Assembly: GCF_017357405.1 (NCBI RefSeq) | Contig: NZ_CP071597.1 | Span: 2,542,001-2,606,000, forward strand | DNA length: 64,000 bases | Source of the DNA: Halomontanus rarus | GTDB lineage: Archaea; Halobacteriota; Halobacteria; Halobacteriales; Natrialbaceae | Direction of reading: 5' to 3' | Shown here: positions 18,187 to 25,991 of the stretch, piece by piece | Position numbering within the stretch: position 1 is the stretch's first letter | Layout of the letters: each line of letters starts with the position of its first letter | Position numbers and translations under genes: made by a program | The notes under the pieces: generated by a model | What the model was told of the DNA's origin: nothing | Databases searched by the model: none | What the model saw: the letters and a program-made list of their open reading frames with translations, nothing else

Positions 18187-18918
18187 TCAACTGTCCTCGG
18201 TGCGGTCCGTCCGACCCTCCTCGGCAGTGCCGTCGATCAACTCCTCGATTTCGTCCTCTCGAGGGCGACGGTCGATCCGTTCGTCGATCGCTTCGACCTC
18301 CGCTTGCATCTCGTCGAGGCGTTCTCCGACGGTTCGTTCGACGGCCTCTTCGACGGTTTCGCCGACCGTCTTCTCGACGGTTTCGTCGACGCTCTTCTCG
18401 ACGGTTTCGCCGACTGTCTTCTCGACAGTTTCGCCAACTTTCTCTTCGACGGTTTCGCCGACCGTCTTCTCGACGGTTTCGTCGACGCTCTTTTCGACGG
18501 TTTCGCCGACGCTCTCTTCGACGCTCTTTTCGACGGTTTCGCCGACCTTCTCTTCGACGGTCTCGCTGACCGTCTTCTCGACGGTTTCGCCGACGCTCTC
18601 TTCGACGCTCTTCTCGACGGTTTCACCGACCTTCTCTTCGACGGTCTCGCTGACGCTCTCCTCGACGGTCTCGCCAACCTGTTCTTCGACGGTCTCGCCG
18701 ACGCTCTCCTCGACCGATTCCTGGACGGCTCTGGTCATCCAGTCGGGATCGAAGCGCGCCATCTTCCAGACGACGTGAACGACGTACGAGGCGAACACGC
18801 CCACCCCGAACGCGATCCCGACGTTCGTCCCGACTTGCATGATCAGCACGATCGAAAGGGCGATCAAGGCTCCGTAGGTGAGGTCGACGGCCGCGTCGAC
18901 CCGGACCGGGTTCAGCAT
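18187..18918 (-). CDS. Membrane-anchored protein with 34 consecutive valine tetrads
   Basis: A 243-residue protein. Two hydrophobic helices lie at about 13-30 and 33-51. From Val65 to Val197 every fourth residue is valine without exception, giving 34 tetrads of the types VEKS, VDET, VEKT, VGET and VEEK. After Leu201 comes a more ordinary helical heptad-like segment (LDEMQAEVEAIDERID) and a short acidic tail. The repeat is also visible in the DNA. I do not recognise a family. It is likely a long extended cytoplasmic or extracellular rod anchored to the membrane. It sits on the opposite strand between the two phosphate-transporter genes. Confidence 0.75.
   Translation of the reverse strand: MLNPVRVDAAVDLTYGALIALSIVLIMQVGTNVGIAFGVGVFASYVVHVVWKMARFDPDWMTRAVQESVEESVGETVEEQVGETVEESVSETVEEKVGETVEKSVEESVGETVEKTVSETVEEKVGETVEKSVEESVGETVEKSVDETVEKTVGETVEEKVGETVEKTVGETVEKSVDETVEKTVGETVEEAVERTVGERLDEMQAEVEAIDERIDRRPREDEIEELIDGTAEEGRTDRTEDS
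18319..18726 (-). repeat. Tandem repeat encoding valine tetrads
   Basis: About 400 bases of degenerate tandem repeats, with a 12-base subunit and a commoner 24-base unit (cttctcgacggtttcgccga type on the plus strand). It encodes residues 65-200 of the protein at 18187-18918. The strict phase of the valine codons suggests expansion by unequal recombination or slippage with selection on the protein. Confidence 0.85.
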
Positions 18919-19260
18919 GACCGATCGCCACCGGTACGTTCGAATCTAGCGGTTTTCGCGTGTTCATTGCCGGTCTCGATTCCGACCCGCACGGGAGCCG
19001 ATTCGGCTCGACCCTGCTGGTCTCCTGACTCGAGTTTCCGCTCGAAGGACATGATACTGTATTCCAGGGTGTGACTGTTGAAGTTTGTTAGGATCGAGAC
19101 GTCTCGCGAAACATCGTGTGGCGTACACGAACCGGGATTTCCCCGCGACTGTCGACCGACTCGAGCGACCGGTCTCTCGACGCCGACGCGAACCGTGTCA
19201 GATCGGCAGTTGGAGCGACAAATAGGCGCGTTTTTAGGGGCGGACGCTGTGGGTGGTATT
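18919..19260. other. Intergenic region, no gene seen
   Basis: 342 bases between the tetrad-repeat gene (minus) and the second phosphate transporter (plus). I find no open frame with haloarchaeal codon bias and no RNA-like structure. An open frame extends upstream of the transporter into this region but its translation is basic and unlike the family. Core promoters for both flanking genes should lie here; a T-rich stretch near 19230 is the best candidate for the plus strand. Confidence 0.5.
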
Positions 19261-20442
19261 GTGACAGAAGTACTGCTTATCGTGGGGCTTCTCGTTGCGA
19301 TGTTCGTTGGCTACAATATCGGGGGTGCGACGACGGGACCCGCGTTCGGTCCGGCCGTCGGTGCCAACGTGATCACGAAGCTCATGGCCGCCGGGTTGAT
19401 GTCGATATTCTTCTTCGTCGGCGCGATCACGATCGGCCCGCAGGTCGTCGAAACCCTCGGCGGGGAACTCGTCGAGGACACCGCCATCTTCACCCTTCGA
19501 TCGAACGTCGCCGTCCTCTTTTTCATCGGCGGCGCGCTGTTCGTCGGCAACTACGCCGGCGTCCCCGCCTCGACGTCGATGACCGCCGTCGGCGCCATCG
19601 CCGCACTCGGCCTGGCGACCGGCGAACTCAACCTCGAGGTACTGGGTGAGATCGTCATCTGGTGGATCGTCGCTCCCATCATCGGGTTCTGGGTGGCCGG
19701 CATCATCGGCCGCTACTTCTACCCGCGGATCAACGCGTGGGTCGCCATCGAAGGCAACCGGGAGGGCCGCGAGATGGTCACGATCGACAGCTCGGGGATC
19801 GTTCCGCGCCTCCAGTTCGGCGAGAACGCCACTCGACGCGAGATCACGGGCGCGCTGGTCGTCGTGGCGATCGGCTGTCTGATGGCCTTCTCTTCGGGGA
19901 CGAGCAACATCGCCAACGCCATCGCACCGATCTACGGCACCGGAGCCATCGAGATGACCACGCTGATCGTGATCGGCTCCGTGGCCGTCACAGTCGGCTG
20001 TTTCACGATTGCCCGCCGGACGCTCGACACGCTGGGTAACGACATCACGAATCTCCCGCTGACCGCTGCGATCGTCGTCGCAGTCATCAGTTCGGGGATC
20101 GTCATCGGTCTCTCGTGGATCGGGATTCCCGCCAGTTTCGTCGTCATCGCGACGATGAGCATCATCGGGCTGGGATGGGGCCGAGCGACGCGGACGACGA
20201 CGCTGTCGGACGTCAGAGCCGGCGAAGAAACCAGGGTGTCCGTCGGCGCCCTGACCGCAGAAGGGGAGGGCGAACGCCCACCGGAGATCGGCGAGGAAGA
20301 GCCCGAAGACATCCCGAAAGCCTCCGATCTCTTCGATCCCTCGACGACGGCTCGCGTGGTCCTCATGCAGAACGTCGTCCCGATCCTCTCGACGGTCAGC
20401 GCATTCCTCACGTTCCGATTCGTTCCGGTCTTCGGTTTCTGA
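19261..20442 (+). CDS. PiT family inorganic phosphate transporter (second copy)
   Basis: A 393-residue paralogue of the transporter at 16338-17501, with the same signature pair (GYNIGGATTG and SGTSNIANAIAPI), the same helix layout and a similar acidic loop before the last helix (GEEEPEDIPKASDLFDP). I start at GTG 19261, preceded by a GGTGG stretch; this aligns its N-terminus (TEVLLIVGLL) with that of the first copy. Two PiT proteins so close together suggest low- and high-affinity or differently regulated uptake of phosphate, which is an inference from gene pairing. Confidence 0.9.
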   Translation: MTEVLLIVGLLVAMFVGYNIGGATTGPAFGPAVGANVITKLMAAGLMSIFFFVGAITIGPQVVETLGGELVEDTAIFTLRSNVAVLFFIGGALFVGNYAGVPASTSMTAVGAIAALGLATGELNLEVLGEIVIWWIVAPIIGFWVAGIIGRYFYPRINAWVAIEGNREGREMVTIDSSGIVPRLQFGENATRREITGALVVVAIGCLMAFSSGTSNIANAIAPIYGTGAIEMTTLIVIGSVAVTVGCFTIARRTLDTLGNDITNLPLTAAIVVAVISSGIVIGLSWIGIPASFVVIATMSIIGLGWGRATRTTTLSDVRAGEETRVSVGALTAEGEGERPPEIGEEEPEDIPKASDLFDPSTTARVVLMQNVVPILSTVSAFLTFRFVPVFGF

Positions 20443-20514
20443 TGGTCGGCCGACGCTCTCGAGGGTGACTCGAGTCGCCGTCGGGCGGACGTCGAACGGA
20501 CTGGCGTACGCGAA

Positions 20515-20528
20515 CGATCACGTGATCG
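20515..20528. promoter_or_regulatory. Perfect 14-base palindrome upstream of ferredoxin gene
   Basis: CGATCACGTGATCG is identical to its reverse complement. It lies about 210 bases upstream of the ferredoxin start and 73 bases downstream of the second phosphate-transporter stop. It could be an operator for a dimeric regulator, or a chance palindrome in GC-rich DNA. Confidence 0.35.
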
Positions 20529-20738
20529 GCATCCGCGCCGAGAAGCGACCCGCGAGTATACGGCAAACGTCGCGATCCGCTGGACGATTCGTCGTGATTT
20601 TTCCATTTCCGATCCGTTCTTCGACCCATTATTTGACGGATATCGACGTTCTTTCCTTCGAACTTTCCGATCCCGACTGAAAGACAATTTAGGACTGAAC
20701 AGCAAGCTATACCAGTGCGGGTCTCGAATCGGCGGTTG

Positions 20739-21128
20739 ATGCCCACGGTAGAATACCTTAACTACGAAGTGCTGGACGATCAGGGATGGGAGATGGACGA
20801 CGACGACCTCTTCGAGAAGGCTGCCGACGCCGGCTTCGACGACGAGGACTACGGATCGCTCGAGGTCAACGAGAGCGAGTACATCCTCGAGGCCGCAGAG
20901 GCACAGGGCTACGACTGGCCCTTCTCGTGTCGCGCCGGCGCCTGTGCGAACTGCGCCGCCATCGTCTTCGACGGCGAGATCGACATGGACATGCAGCAGA
21001 TCCTCTCGGACGAGGAAGTCGAGGAGAAGAACGTCCGTCTGACCTGCATCGGCTCGCCGGCAGCCGACGAGGTCAAGATCGTCTACAACGCGAAGCACCT
21101 CGACTACCTGCAGAACCGCGTCATTTAG
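20739..21128 (+). CDS. fdx: Halobacterial-type 2Fe-2S ferredoxin
   Basis: A 129-residue plant-type [2Fe-2S] ferredoxin. Cluster ligands are Cys64, Cys69, Cys72 and Cys103 (CRAGACANC and LTCIG). The long acidic N-terminal insertion (residues 10-40) is the halophilic hyperacidic domain known from Halobacterium ferredoxin. It carries electrons for 2-oxoacid:ferredoxin oxidoreductases and nitrite or nitrate reduction in haloarchaea. The start [12 protein letters not shown] matches the known family N-terminus; an ATG 8 codons upstream is rejected. The promoter region upstream is AT-rich with a likely TATA element at about 20686-20694. Confidence 0.95.
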   Translation: MPTVEYLNYEVLDDQGWEMDDDDLFEKAADAGFDDEDYGSLEVNESEYILEAAEAQGYDWPFSCRAGACANCAAIVFDGEIDMDMQQILSDEEVEEKNVRLTCIGSPAADEVKIVYNAKHLDYLQNRVI

Positions 21129-21332
21129 ACCGCGTACGGACGCGTTTACCGAGACCCCGCTCAGGGGTTTCGTGCTTCATTTCCGTCCTCGAGACGCATC
21201 TGTCTCGTTTTTGTCGTCTCTCTGTGCCGTCGTCGGCCGCTGCTACCGCGGTTTTTCGTTGTCGGTCGCCACTCGAGCGAGGTGAGGCCACCGACGTCCA
21301 GCCATTTCGAAAACGAGCGTTCCTCCCGACGA

Positions 21333-22328
21333 TCAATCCGAGGTCTGCTCGTTCGCGATCGATTGCGGGTCCTCGACGGTTTCTCGACTCGATTTCGCTT
21401 TGCCGATCAGGACGGCCGCGATGTAGATGGCCACGGCGACGAGGACGATCGTGCCGCCGGCGGTCGTCTCGTAGTGATACGAGAGCGTAATTCCCGCGAG
21501 AACGGCGATCTCCGCGAGGAGCACGGACGCGAGCAGGGCTTCGCGGAACCCTCGAGCGAGCTGTGCGGCACCGGCGACCGGAACGACGAGCATCGCGGCG
21601 ACGAGGATGACCCCCATAATCTGCATCGCGCCGACGACGACCATCGCGGTGAGCATCACCGTGATCCGGTTGTACCAGCGGACGTTGAGGCCGGCGACTC
21701 GCGCGGCCGTTTCGTCGAAGGTGACGTACAGCAGTTGCTTGTAGGTCGCGCCGACGACGACCGCGATCACGGCGAACAGCCCGACGAGGATGATCGCGTT
21801 CTGGTTCGAGACCGTCGAGAGGTTGCCGAAGAGGTACTGGTTGACGCCGACGGCGAGCCCGCCCGCGTTCAGGCTGATCAACACCGCACCGAGAGCGAAA
21901 CCCGTCGAGAGGACGATCGCCATCGACACGTCGTTGTAGGCGTCGGTCGTTTCGGAGATCAACTCGATCGCCAGGGCGGCGATCACGGCGACGACGACCG
22001 CCGTGAGATACGGCGAGACGCCGATTCCGAGGACAGCGTTGACGAACAAACCGATTGCGACGCCGGCGAACGCGGTGTGTGCGAGCGCGTCACCGATCAA
22101 CGCGAGCTGGCGGTGGACGAGGAACGTGCCGATCAGCGGGGCCATCACTGCGATGAGAATCCCCACGAGGAACGCCCGGTGCATGAAGCCGTACTCGAGC
22201 ATTCCGATGCCGAACTGATCGGCTGCGAAGTGCAGTAGATCGCTCCAGCGGTCCAGCAGCCACTCCATCGCCCGGTACGGCACGTCGAGTAAGCCGGGCG
22301 TTCGAGTGAGGCCGATCGTCGCGATCAC
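21333..22328 (-). CDS. znuB: Metal ABC transporter permease (ZnuB/MntB type)
   Basis: A 331-residue ABC-3 family permease with about nine membrane helices, including GDALAHTAFAGVAIGL near residue 76 and the cytoplasmic coupling region (YNRITVMLTAMVV). It forms the membrane channel of a zinc or manganese importer. I start at a GTG whose GTGA overlaps the stop codon of the ATPase gene, a common translational-coupling layout; an internal ATG at 22268 (MEWLLDRW) is the alternative start. It is the last gene of the order substrate-binding protein, ATPase, permease. Confidence 0.88.
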   Translation of the reverse strand: MIATIGLTRTPGLLDVPYRAMEWLLDRWSDLLHFAADQFGIGMLEYGFMHRAFLVGILIAVMAPLIGTFLVHRQLALIGDALAHTAFAGVAIGLFVNAVLGIGVSPYLTAVVVAVIAALAIELISETTDAYNDVSMAIVLSTGFALGAVLISLNAGGLAVGVNQYLFGNLSTVSNQNAIILVGLFAVIAVVVGATYKQLLYVTFDETAARVAGLNVRWYNRITVMLTAMVVVGAMQIMGVILVAAMLVVPVAGAAQLARGFREALLASVLLAEIAVLAGITLSYHYETTAGGTIVLVAVAIYIAAVLIGKAKSSRETVEDPQSIANEQTSD

Positions 22329-23074
22329 GAGACCGTCACCGTCCCGTCCCGGCGTATATTCGTTCCGTAGGCGCGATCCAACGCGTCGCTGTCGGCGAAC
22401 TCGAGGGGCGGGCCGTCGAAGTAGAGTTCCCGGTTGAGACAGATCACGCGATCGGTTCGCTCGAGAACGGCTCCGATGTCGTGTTCGACGAGCACGATCG
22501 TCATGCCGTCGTCGTTGAGTTCCTCGAGCAGGTCGAAGAAGGCCTCGACGGATTCCGCATCGACGCCGACGGTCGGTTCGTCGAGGACGAGTAGTTCGGC
22601 CTCGCCCGCGAGCGCTCGTGCGATGTAGGCTCGCTGTCGCTGACCGCCCGAGAGCTTCGTGATGCGTCTCTCGGCGAGGTGTTGGATACCGACCCGTCGA
22701 AGGGCTTCCCACGTCCGCTCCCTATCTTTGGCGGTAATCCGACCGAAGCCGGCGTGTGGGAACCGCCCCATCAGGACGACCTCGGCGACGGTGATCGGCA
22801 TCGCTTTGGTGTTTTCGGTGACGTCTTGGGCGACGTAGCCGACCCGTTCCCGGTCGACGAAGTCTCGAGACGGACGGCCGAACAACCGGATCTCGCCCAC
22901 GTCGGGTCGGTGTAGTCCCAGAACGAGTTGCAAGAGCGTGCTCTTTCCCGAGCCGTTCGGGCCGATGATCCCGACGTATTCGCCGGGGTCGACGTCGAAC
23001 GAGACCTCTTCGACGACGGGGCTGGCAGTGTATCCGAACGTAACCGAGTCGATCGATATGTGTGTCATTGTCAT
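22325..23074 (-). CDS. znuC: Metal ABC transporter ATP-binding protein (ZnuC/MntA type)
   Basis: A 249-residue ABC ATPase: Walker A GPNGSGKST, Q-loop in VAQDVTEN, signature LSGGQRQR, Walker B LLVLDEPTVGVD, and H-loop in LVEHD. It energises the permease encoded just downstream, with which it overlaps by four bases. An alternative ATG two codons in (MTHISIDSV) is equally possible. 78 bases separate it from the substrate-binding protein gene, so one transcript from the promoter near 24240 is expected. Confidence 0.92.
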   Translation of the reverse strand: MTMTHISIDSVTFGYTASPVVEEVSFDVDPGEYVGIIGPNGSGKSTLLQLVLGLHRPDVGEIRLFGRPSRDFVDRERVGYVAQDVTENTKAMPITVAEVVLMGRFPHAGFGRITAKDRERTWEALRRVGIQHLAERRITKLSGGQRQRAYIARALAGEAELLVLDEPTVGVDAESVEAFFDLLEELNDDGMTIVLVEHDIGAVLERTDRVICLNRELYFDGPPLEFADSDALDRAYGTNIRRDGTVTVS

Positions 23075-23152
23075 TGTTGAATCGTTGTATTGGTACGTCG
23101 GCGGGCCGGTCGGCCGACAGTCGACGGTGTTGGTTCACTCATCGGTGTATCG

Positions 23153-24208
23153 TTACTCGAAATTCCGCCACTCTTCGTCGAAGTCGGAGTCCGGCTGCTC
23201 GACGTCGAGAACGATCTCGAACGTCGGCATGTTGATATTACGGGCGATTTCGAAGTATCCCCAGCCTCGGTCGGCCCACGATTCGGTCGTTCCCGCGTAT
23301 GGCGTCACCGGATAGTACGCTCCGACGCCCGTTTCCTCGCGCAGTTGTTGCGCGGGTCGTCGCGGTTCGAAGACCGCCGCGCCGATGTTGCGGATGTCGT
23401 TTTCTTCGATCGTCTCCTGTGCGCGTCGCATGTCCGCCGGACGGACGTCGCCCTCGGCGGCCAGATTCGTGACGAGCGGTCGAATGGTGACGTCGTACCG
23501 CTGGCCGACGTACTCGAACGCGTTGTGCGCGGACAGGAAGACGACGTCGCGTTCGGCCTGTTCGAAGAGGGTCGCCCACTCGTCGTCGAGCGCGTCCAGT
23601 TCGGCGGTGACTTCCTCGGCGTTTACGTCGAACTCGCTCTCGTAGTCTGGGGCGATATCCGCGAACCCGTTCGCGATGTTCTCCACGGACCGGGTCGCAC
23701 GCTGGGGGTCCAGCCAGAAGTGTGGATCTTTTCCGTCACCGACCTGTTCGTCGTCCTCCATCGTGTCCGCGAGATCGACGAGATCGATCCCTTCGCGGAC
23801 GTTGATCAGGTGCGTGTCGGCGTCGTCGTCTCGAACGGTCTCGATCGCCCGGTCGGCCCACGGCTGAAAGTCGGGCCCGACGTGGAGAAACGCGTCGGCG
23901 TCGATGATGTCGCGGGTGATCGACGGATCCGGCTCCCACCCGTGCCCGTGAAGGCCGGTCGGGACGAGGTTCTCGACCTCGAGCGGCGTTCCGGCGGCGA
24001 CCTTTCGCGCGAAATCGTAGAACGTAAAAAACGATCCGACCGCAACGCGTCGCCCGTCTTCGCCGGTTCCGTTCTCTCCGCTCCCATCGTTCGATCCACC
24101 ACCGAGGCATCCTGCGATTCCGGCGACGAGACCACCGGCCCCGGCGAGGATCGCTCGCCGGGGTGTGCGATATCGCATCGGCGCGTCTCGAGTCGAATCG
24201 TCGGTCAT
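23153..24208 (-). CDS. znuA: Metal ABC transporter substrate-binding lipoprotein (ZnuA type)
   Basis: A 351-residue cluster-9 (TroA/ZnuA) binding protein. A lipobox LVAGIAGC with Cys34 follows an RR-containing N-terminus, so it is probably a Tat-exported lipoprotein. Candidate metal ligands are His89 (HGHGWEPDP), His163 (KDPHFWLDP) and His228 (LSAHNAFEYV). The third position is His, as in zinc-binding ZnuA, and not Glu as in manganese-binding PsaA, which points to zinc. The usual His-rich loop is replaced by a short acidic stretch. The start MTDDST at 24208 is preferred over a longer frame; MRYRTPRR at 24178 is another possibility. Confidence 0.88.
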   Translation of the reverse strand: MTDDSTRDAPMRYRTPRRAILAGAGGLVAGIAGCLGGGSNDGSGENGTGEDGRRVAVGSFFTFYDFARKVAAGTPLEVENLVPTGLHGHGWEPDPSITRDIIDADAFLHVGPDFQPWADRAIETVRDDDADTHLINVREGIDLVDLADTMEDDEQVGDGKDPHFWLDPQRATRSVENIANGFADIAPDYESEFDVNAEEVTAELDALDDEWATLFEQAERDVVFLSAHNAFEYVGQRYDVTIRPLVTNLAAEGDVRPADMRRAQETIEENDIRNIGAAVFEPRRPAQQLREETGVGAYYPVTPYAGTTESWADRGWGYFEIARNINMPTFEIVLDVEQPDSDFDEEWRNFE

Positions 24209-24233
24209 CAGCGCTAGTTCGTCACTCACAAAC

Positions 24234-24248
24234 AATATAGTTTATTAC
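24234..24248 (-). promoter_or_regulatory. AT-rich core promoter of znuA
   Basis: The minus strand reads ATAAACTATATT here, ending about 26 bases before the znuA ATG at 24208. That is the usual TATA-to-start distance in haloarchaea, so the mRNA is probably leaderless or nearly so. Confidence 0.5.
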
Positions 24249-24259
24249 CCAAAAAACTA

Positions 24260-24277
24260 GATTAGTAGTGTCTAATC
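24260..24277. promoter_or_regulatory. Interrupted palindrome GATTAG-N6-CTAATC, candidate metal-regulator operator
   Basis: Two exact inverted arms of six bases with a six-base spacer, 12 bases upstream of the znuA TATA region. The TTAG...CTAA core resembles operators of DtxR/SirR/IdeR-family metal-dependent repressors. No regulator gene is present in the window. Confidence 0.45.
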
Positions 24278-24359
24278 CCTGCCCTCTCGAGTTACTCGAA
24301 TCGATGTCGATGTGGCGTTCGAGACAGTTTTCACGGCCCAGACACTGTGTTTGCCGACT

Positions 24360-24380
24360 CGCGTCCGAAACCCGGACGCG
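24360..24380. repeat. Hairpin, 8-bp stem CGCGTCCG, 5-base loop
   Basis: Perfect inverted repeat between the NRAMP-like gene and znuA. No T-run follows on the minus strand, so it is not a classical terminator; it may help separate the two transcripts. Confidence 0.45.
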
Positions 24381-24446
24381 TTTCGCGTTCTGAGACCATC
24401 GGTCGACTCGAGCGGCCGCTTCGTAACGACCCGCAACAACATCAAA

Positions 24447-24462
24447 TTTAGATCTATCTAAA
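24447..24462. promoter_or_regulatory. Palindrome TTTAGAT-CT-ATCTAAA, candidate metal-regulator operator
   Basis: Seven-base exact inverted arms with a two-base centre, in the AT-rich stretch 63 bases after the NRAMP-like stop codon. It shares the TTAG...CTAA pattern of the site at 24260 and resembles DtxR-type operators. Its distance from znuA (about 240 bases) leaves its target unclear. Confidence 0.42.
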
Positions 24463-24524
24463 AAATGAGTCCCGTGCAAAATCCGGTCGACGACACTCCA
24501 CGGATCGGGTCGAACGAGACCGAC

Positions 24525-25880
24525 CTACTGTCGTCTCACTACCAGCACGTACTTCCCGATCAGTGCGAGCATCGCCACCGACAGCGCCGCGGCGAACGCG
24601 ACGACGAAACCCGAGACCGAGACCGGATCGCTCGAGACGACCGCGAGTTCGTCGCGGACGAACGCGCCGGCGGTCACGACGGTGATTCCCAGGAGGATCA
24701 CGCCGCCGACGTTGGCGACGGTCGGGTTCGACTCCGGAACTGCGTCGGGGTGGTTCAGCAAGTAGAGGACGAGCACGAGGACGAACGGCGTGCCGACGAG
24801 GCCGAACGCAAGCGTGAGCACGAGCAGCGGGAAGAACGAGCCGCCGAGGAACGCGCCGACGGCCCCCAGGAGCGCGACGACGACGATGGCGCCGCGAAAC
24901 CGTGTGTCCGAGACGTCCGACTCCCAGCCCAGTTTGTCCCCGACGAGGTACGGCGGGACGATGGTGTTCGCGCCGAGCGTCGATATTGCGGCACCCCAGA
25001 GACCGAACAGGAACAGCCACTGGGCGTAGTCGCCGGCGATCGGCCCGAGCGCCTCGGCCGCGGCGGCGGCGTCCAGATCGGCCGCGACGAGATCGGGCGT
25101 GTGGAGCACGCTCGCGGCGACCAGGAAGATCGCGAGGCTGAAGACGCCGAAGGCGACCAGCATCGACGCGCCGATGTCGAACAGGCCGAGATCGTAGTCC
25201 TCTCGCGTCCACCCGCGAGCGCGTAACGTGTACGTGTGCATCGTCACGAGCGTGATGTGGACCGCGCCCCCGAGGACGCCGGCGGCGATCAGGGCGCCGC
25301 TGAGGCCGTCCGGAATCGTCGGAACTAATCCAGTCGCCGCGGCCCCGGGATCGATCGGGACGACGAAAAGGGACGCGAGGAACGCGAGGACGACCACCGA
25401 GACGATCACCTTCGCGCCGAGTTCGGCGACGGAGTAACCGCCGGCGGCCAGTCCGACGGCGAGGAACAGCGCCCAGGCGAGCCCCCAGATGCGAGCGTCG
25501 ACGCCGGTGATCATCGCGCTGACGTCCGCGAGGGTCTTCATGATCACGAGTTGGGCGAGCCCCGAGGCGAGCACCCCGTCGATCACGAGCACCCACGCCC
25601 AGAACTCGCCGACGTGTTCCTCGACGACGCCGACGATGCCGGCCTCGGTGAGCAGTCCGAGTCGCATCGAGAGGTACTGCGCCGTCGTGCCGAGCACGGC
25701 GGAGGCGATGACGATCCACAGCAGGGCGTACTCGAAGGCGGCACCGGCCGTGATGACGCTCGCCATCGTGGCCGGCCCCGCGGCGATCGCGCCGGCGAGC
25801 CACGCCGGCCCCATCTTCGAGAGATACGTTCCGACGGTGCTCCGTGTCGTTTCGGTGGTTTCGTGGACGACGTCCGTCAT
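24525..25880 (-). CDS. NRAMP-family membrane protein lacking the DPGN metal motif
   Basis: A 451-residue protein with the NRAMP (SLC11) fold of eleven or twelve helices. It aligns through helix 1 (GPAWLAG to AFEYALLW) and helix 6 (VLGGAVHITLVTMHTYTL). The metal-binding DPGN of helix 1 is replaced by Gly35-Pro-Ala-Thr38, and the Met of the helix 6 MPH motif by Ala. The conserved His of helix 6 remains. True NRAMP proteins carry Mn2+ or Fe2+ with protons; with the Asp, Asn and Met gone this one probably carries another cation or solute. Start at ATG 25880; a GTG two codons upstream is possible. It is divergent from the dioxygenase gene. Confidence 0.82.
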   Translation of the reverse strand: MTDVVHETTETTRSTVGTYLSKMGPAWLAGAIAAGPATMASVITAGAAFEYALLWIVIASAVLGTTAQYLSMRLGLLTEAGIVGVVEEHVGEFWAWVLVIDGVLASGLAQLVIMKTLADVSAMITGVDARIWGLAWALFLAVGLAAGGYSVAELGAKVIVSVVVLAFLASLFVVPIDPGAAATGLVPTIPDGLSGALIAAGVLGGAVHITLVTMHTYTLRARGWTREDYDLGLFDIGASMLVAFGVFSLAIFLVAASVLHTPDLVAADLDAAAAAEALGPIAGDYAQWLFLFGLWGAAISTLGANTIVPPYLVGDKLGWESDVSDTRFRGAIVVVALLGAVGAFLGGSFFPLLVLTLAFGLVGTPFVLVLVLYLLNHPDAVPESNPTVANVGGVILLGITVVTAGAFVRDELAVVSSDPVSVSGFVVAFAAALSVAMLALIGKYVLVVRRQ

Positions 25881-25893
25881 TACCACTGGACAG

Positions 25894-25917
25894 AAACCGC
25901 ACGTATAAAAGCGGTTT
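25894..25917. promoter_or_regulatory. Inverted repeat AAACCGC-N10-GCGGTTT around a TATA-like element
   Basis: Seven-base exact arms flank ACGTATAAAA. On the minus strand the TATA-like centre lies about 25 bases from the NRAMP-like ATG, fitting a leaderless transcript. The arms placed around the TATA box would let a bound dimer block transcription. Confidence 0.5.
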
Positions 25918-25991
25918 TACTTGGTGGTACTACTCGCGTATGGCCTACAGGATCGAAAGTATTACTCCAGGATACCACCTACGACTATTCT

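Larger units (their letters stand above)
24209..24524. other. Regulatory intergenic region of the zinc-importer operon
   Basis: 316 bases between the NRAMP-like gene and znuA, both on the minus strand. No coding frame is seen. It holds, in order towards znuA, a 16-base palindrome, an 8-base-pair hairpin, an 18-base interrupted palindrome and an AT-rich core promoter, each listed separately. Confidence 0.6.

Noticed and set aside
18939..18955. GTTCGAATC resembling a tRNA T-loop
   Set aside because: No acceptor, D or anticodon stem could be formed around it, so I take it as chance.
24454..25902. 482-residue minus-strand frame over the NRAMP-like gene
   Set aside because: Arg-rich translation with no membrane helices, a frameshifted shadow of the real 451-residue protein.
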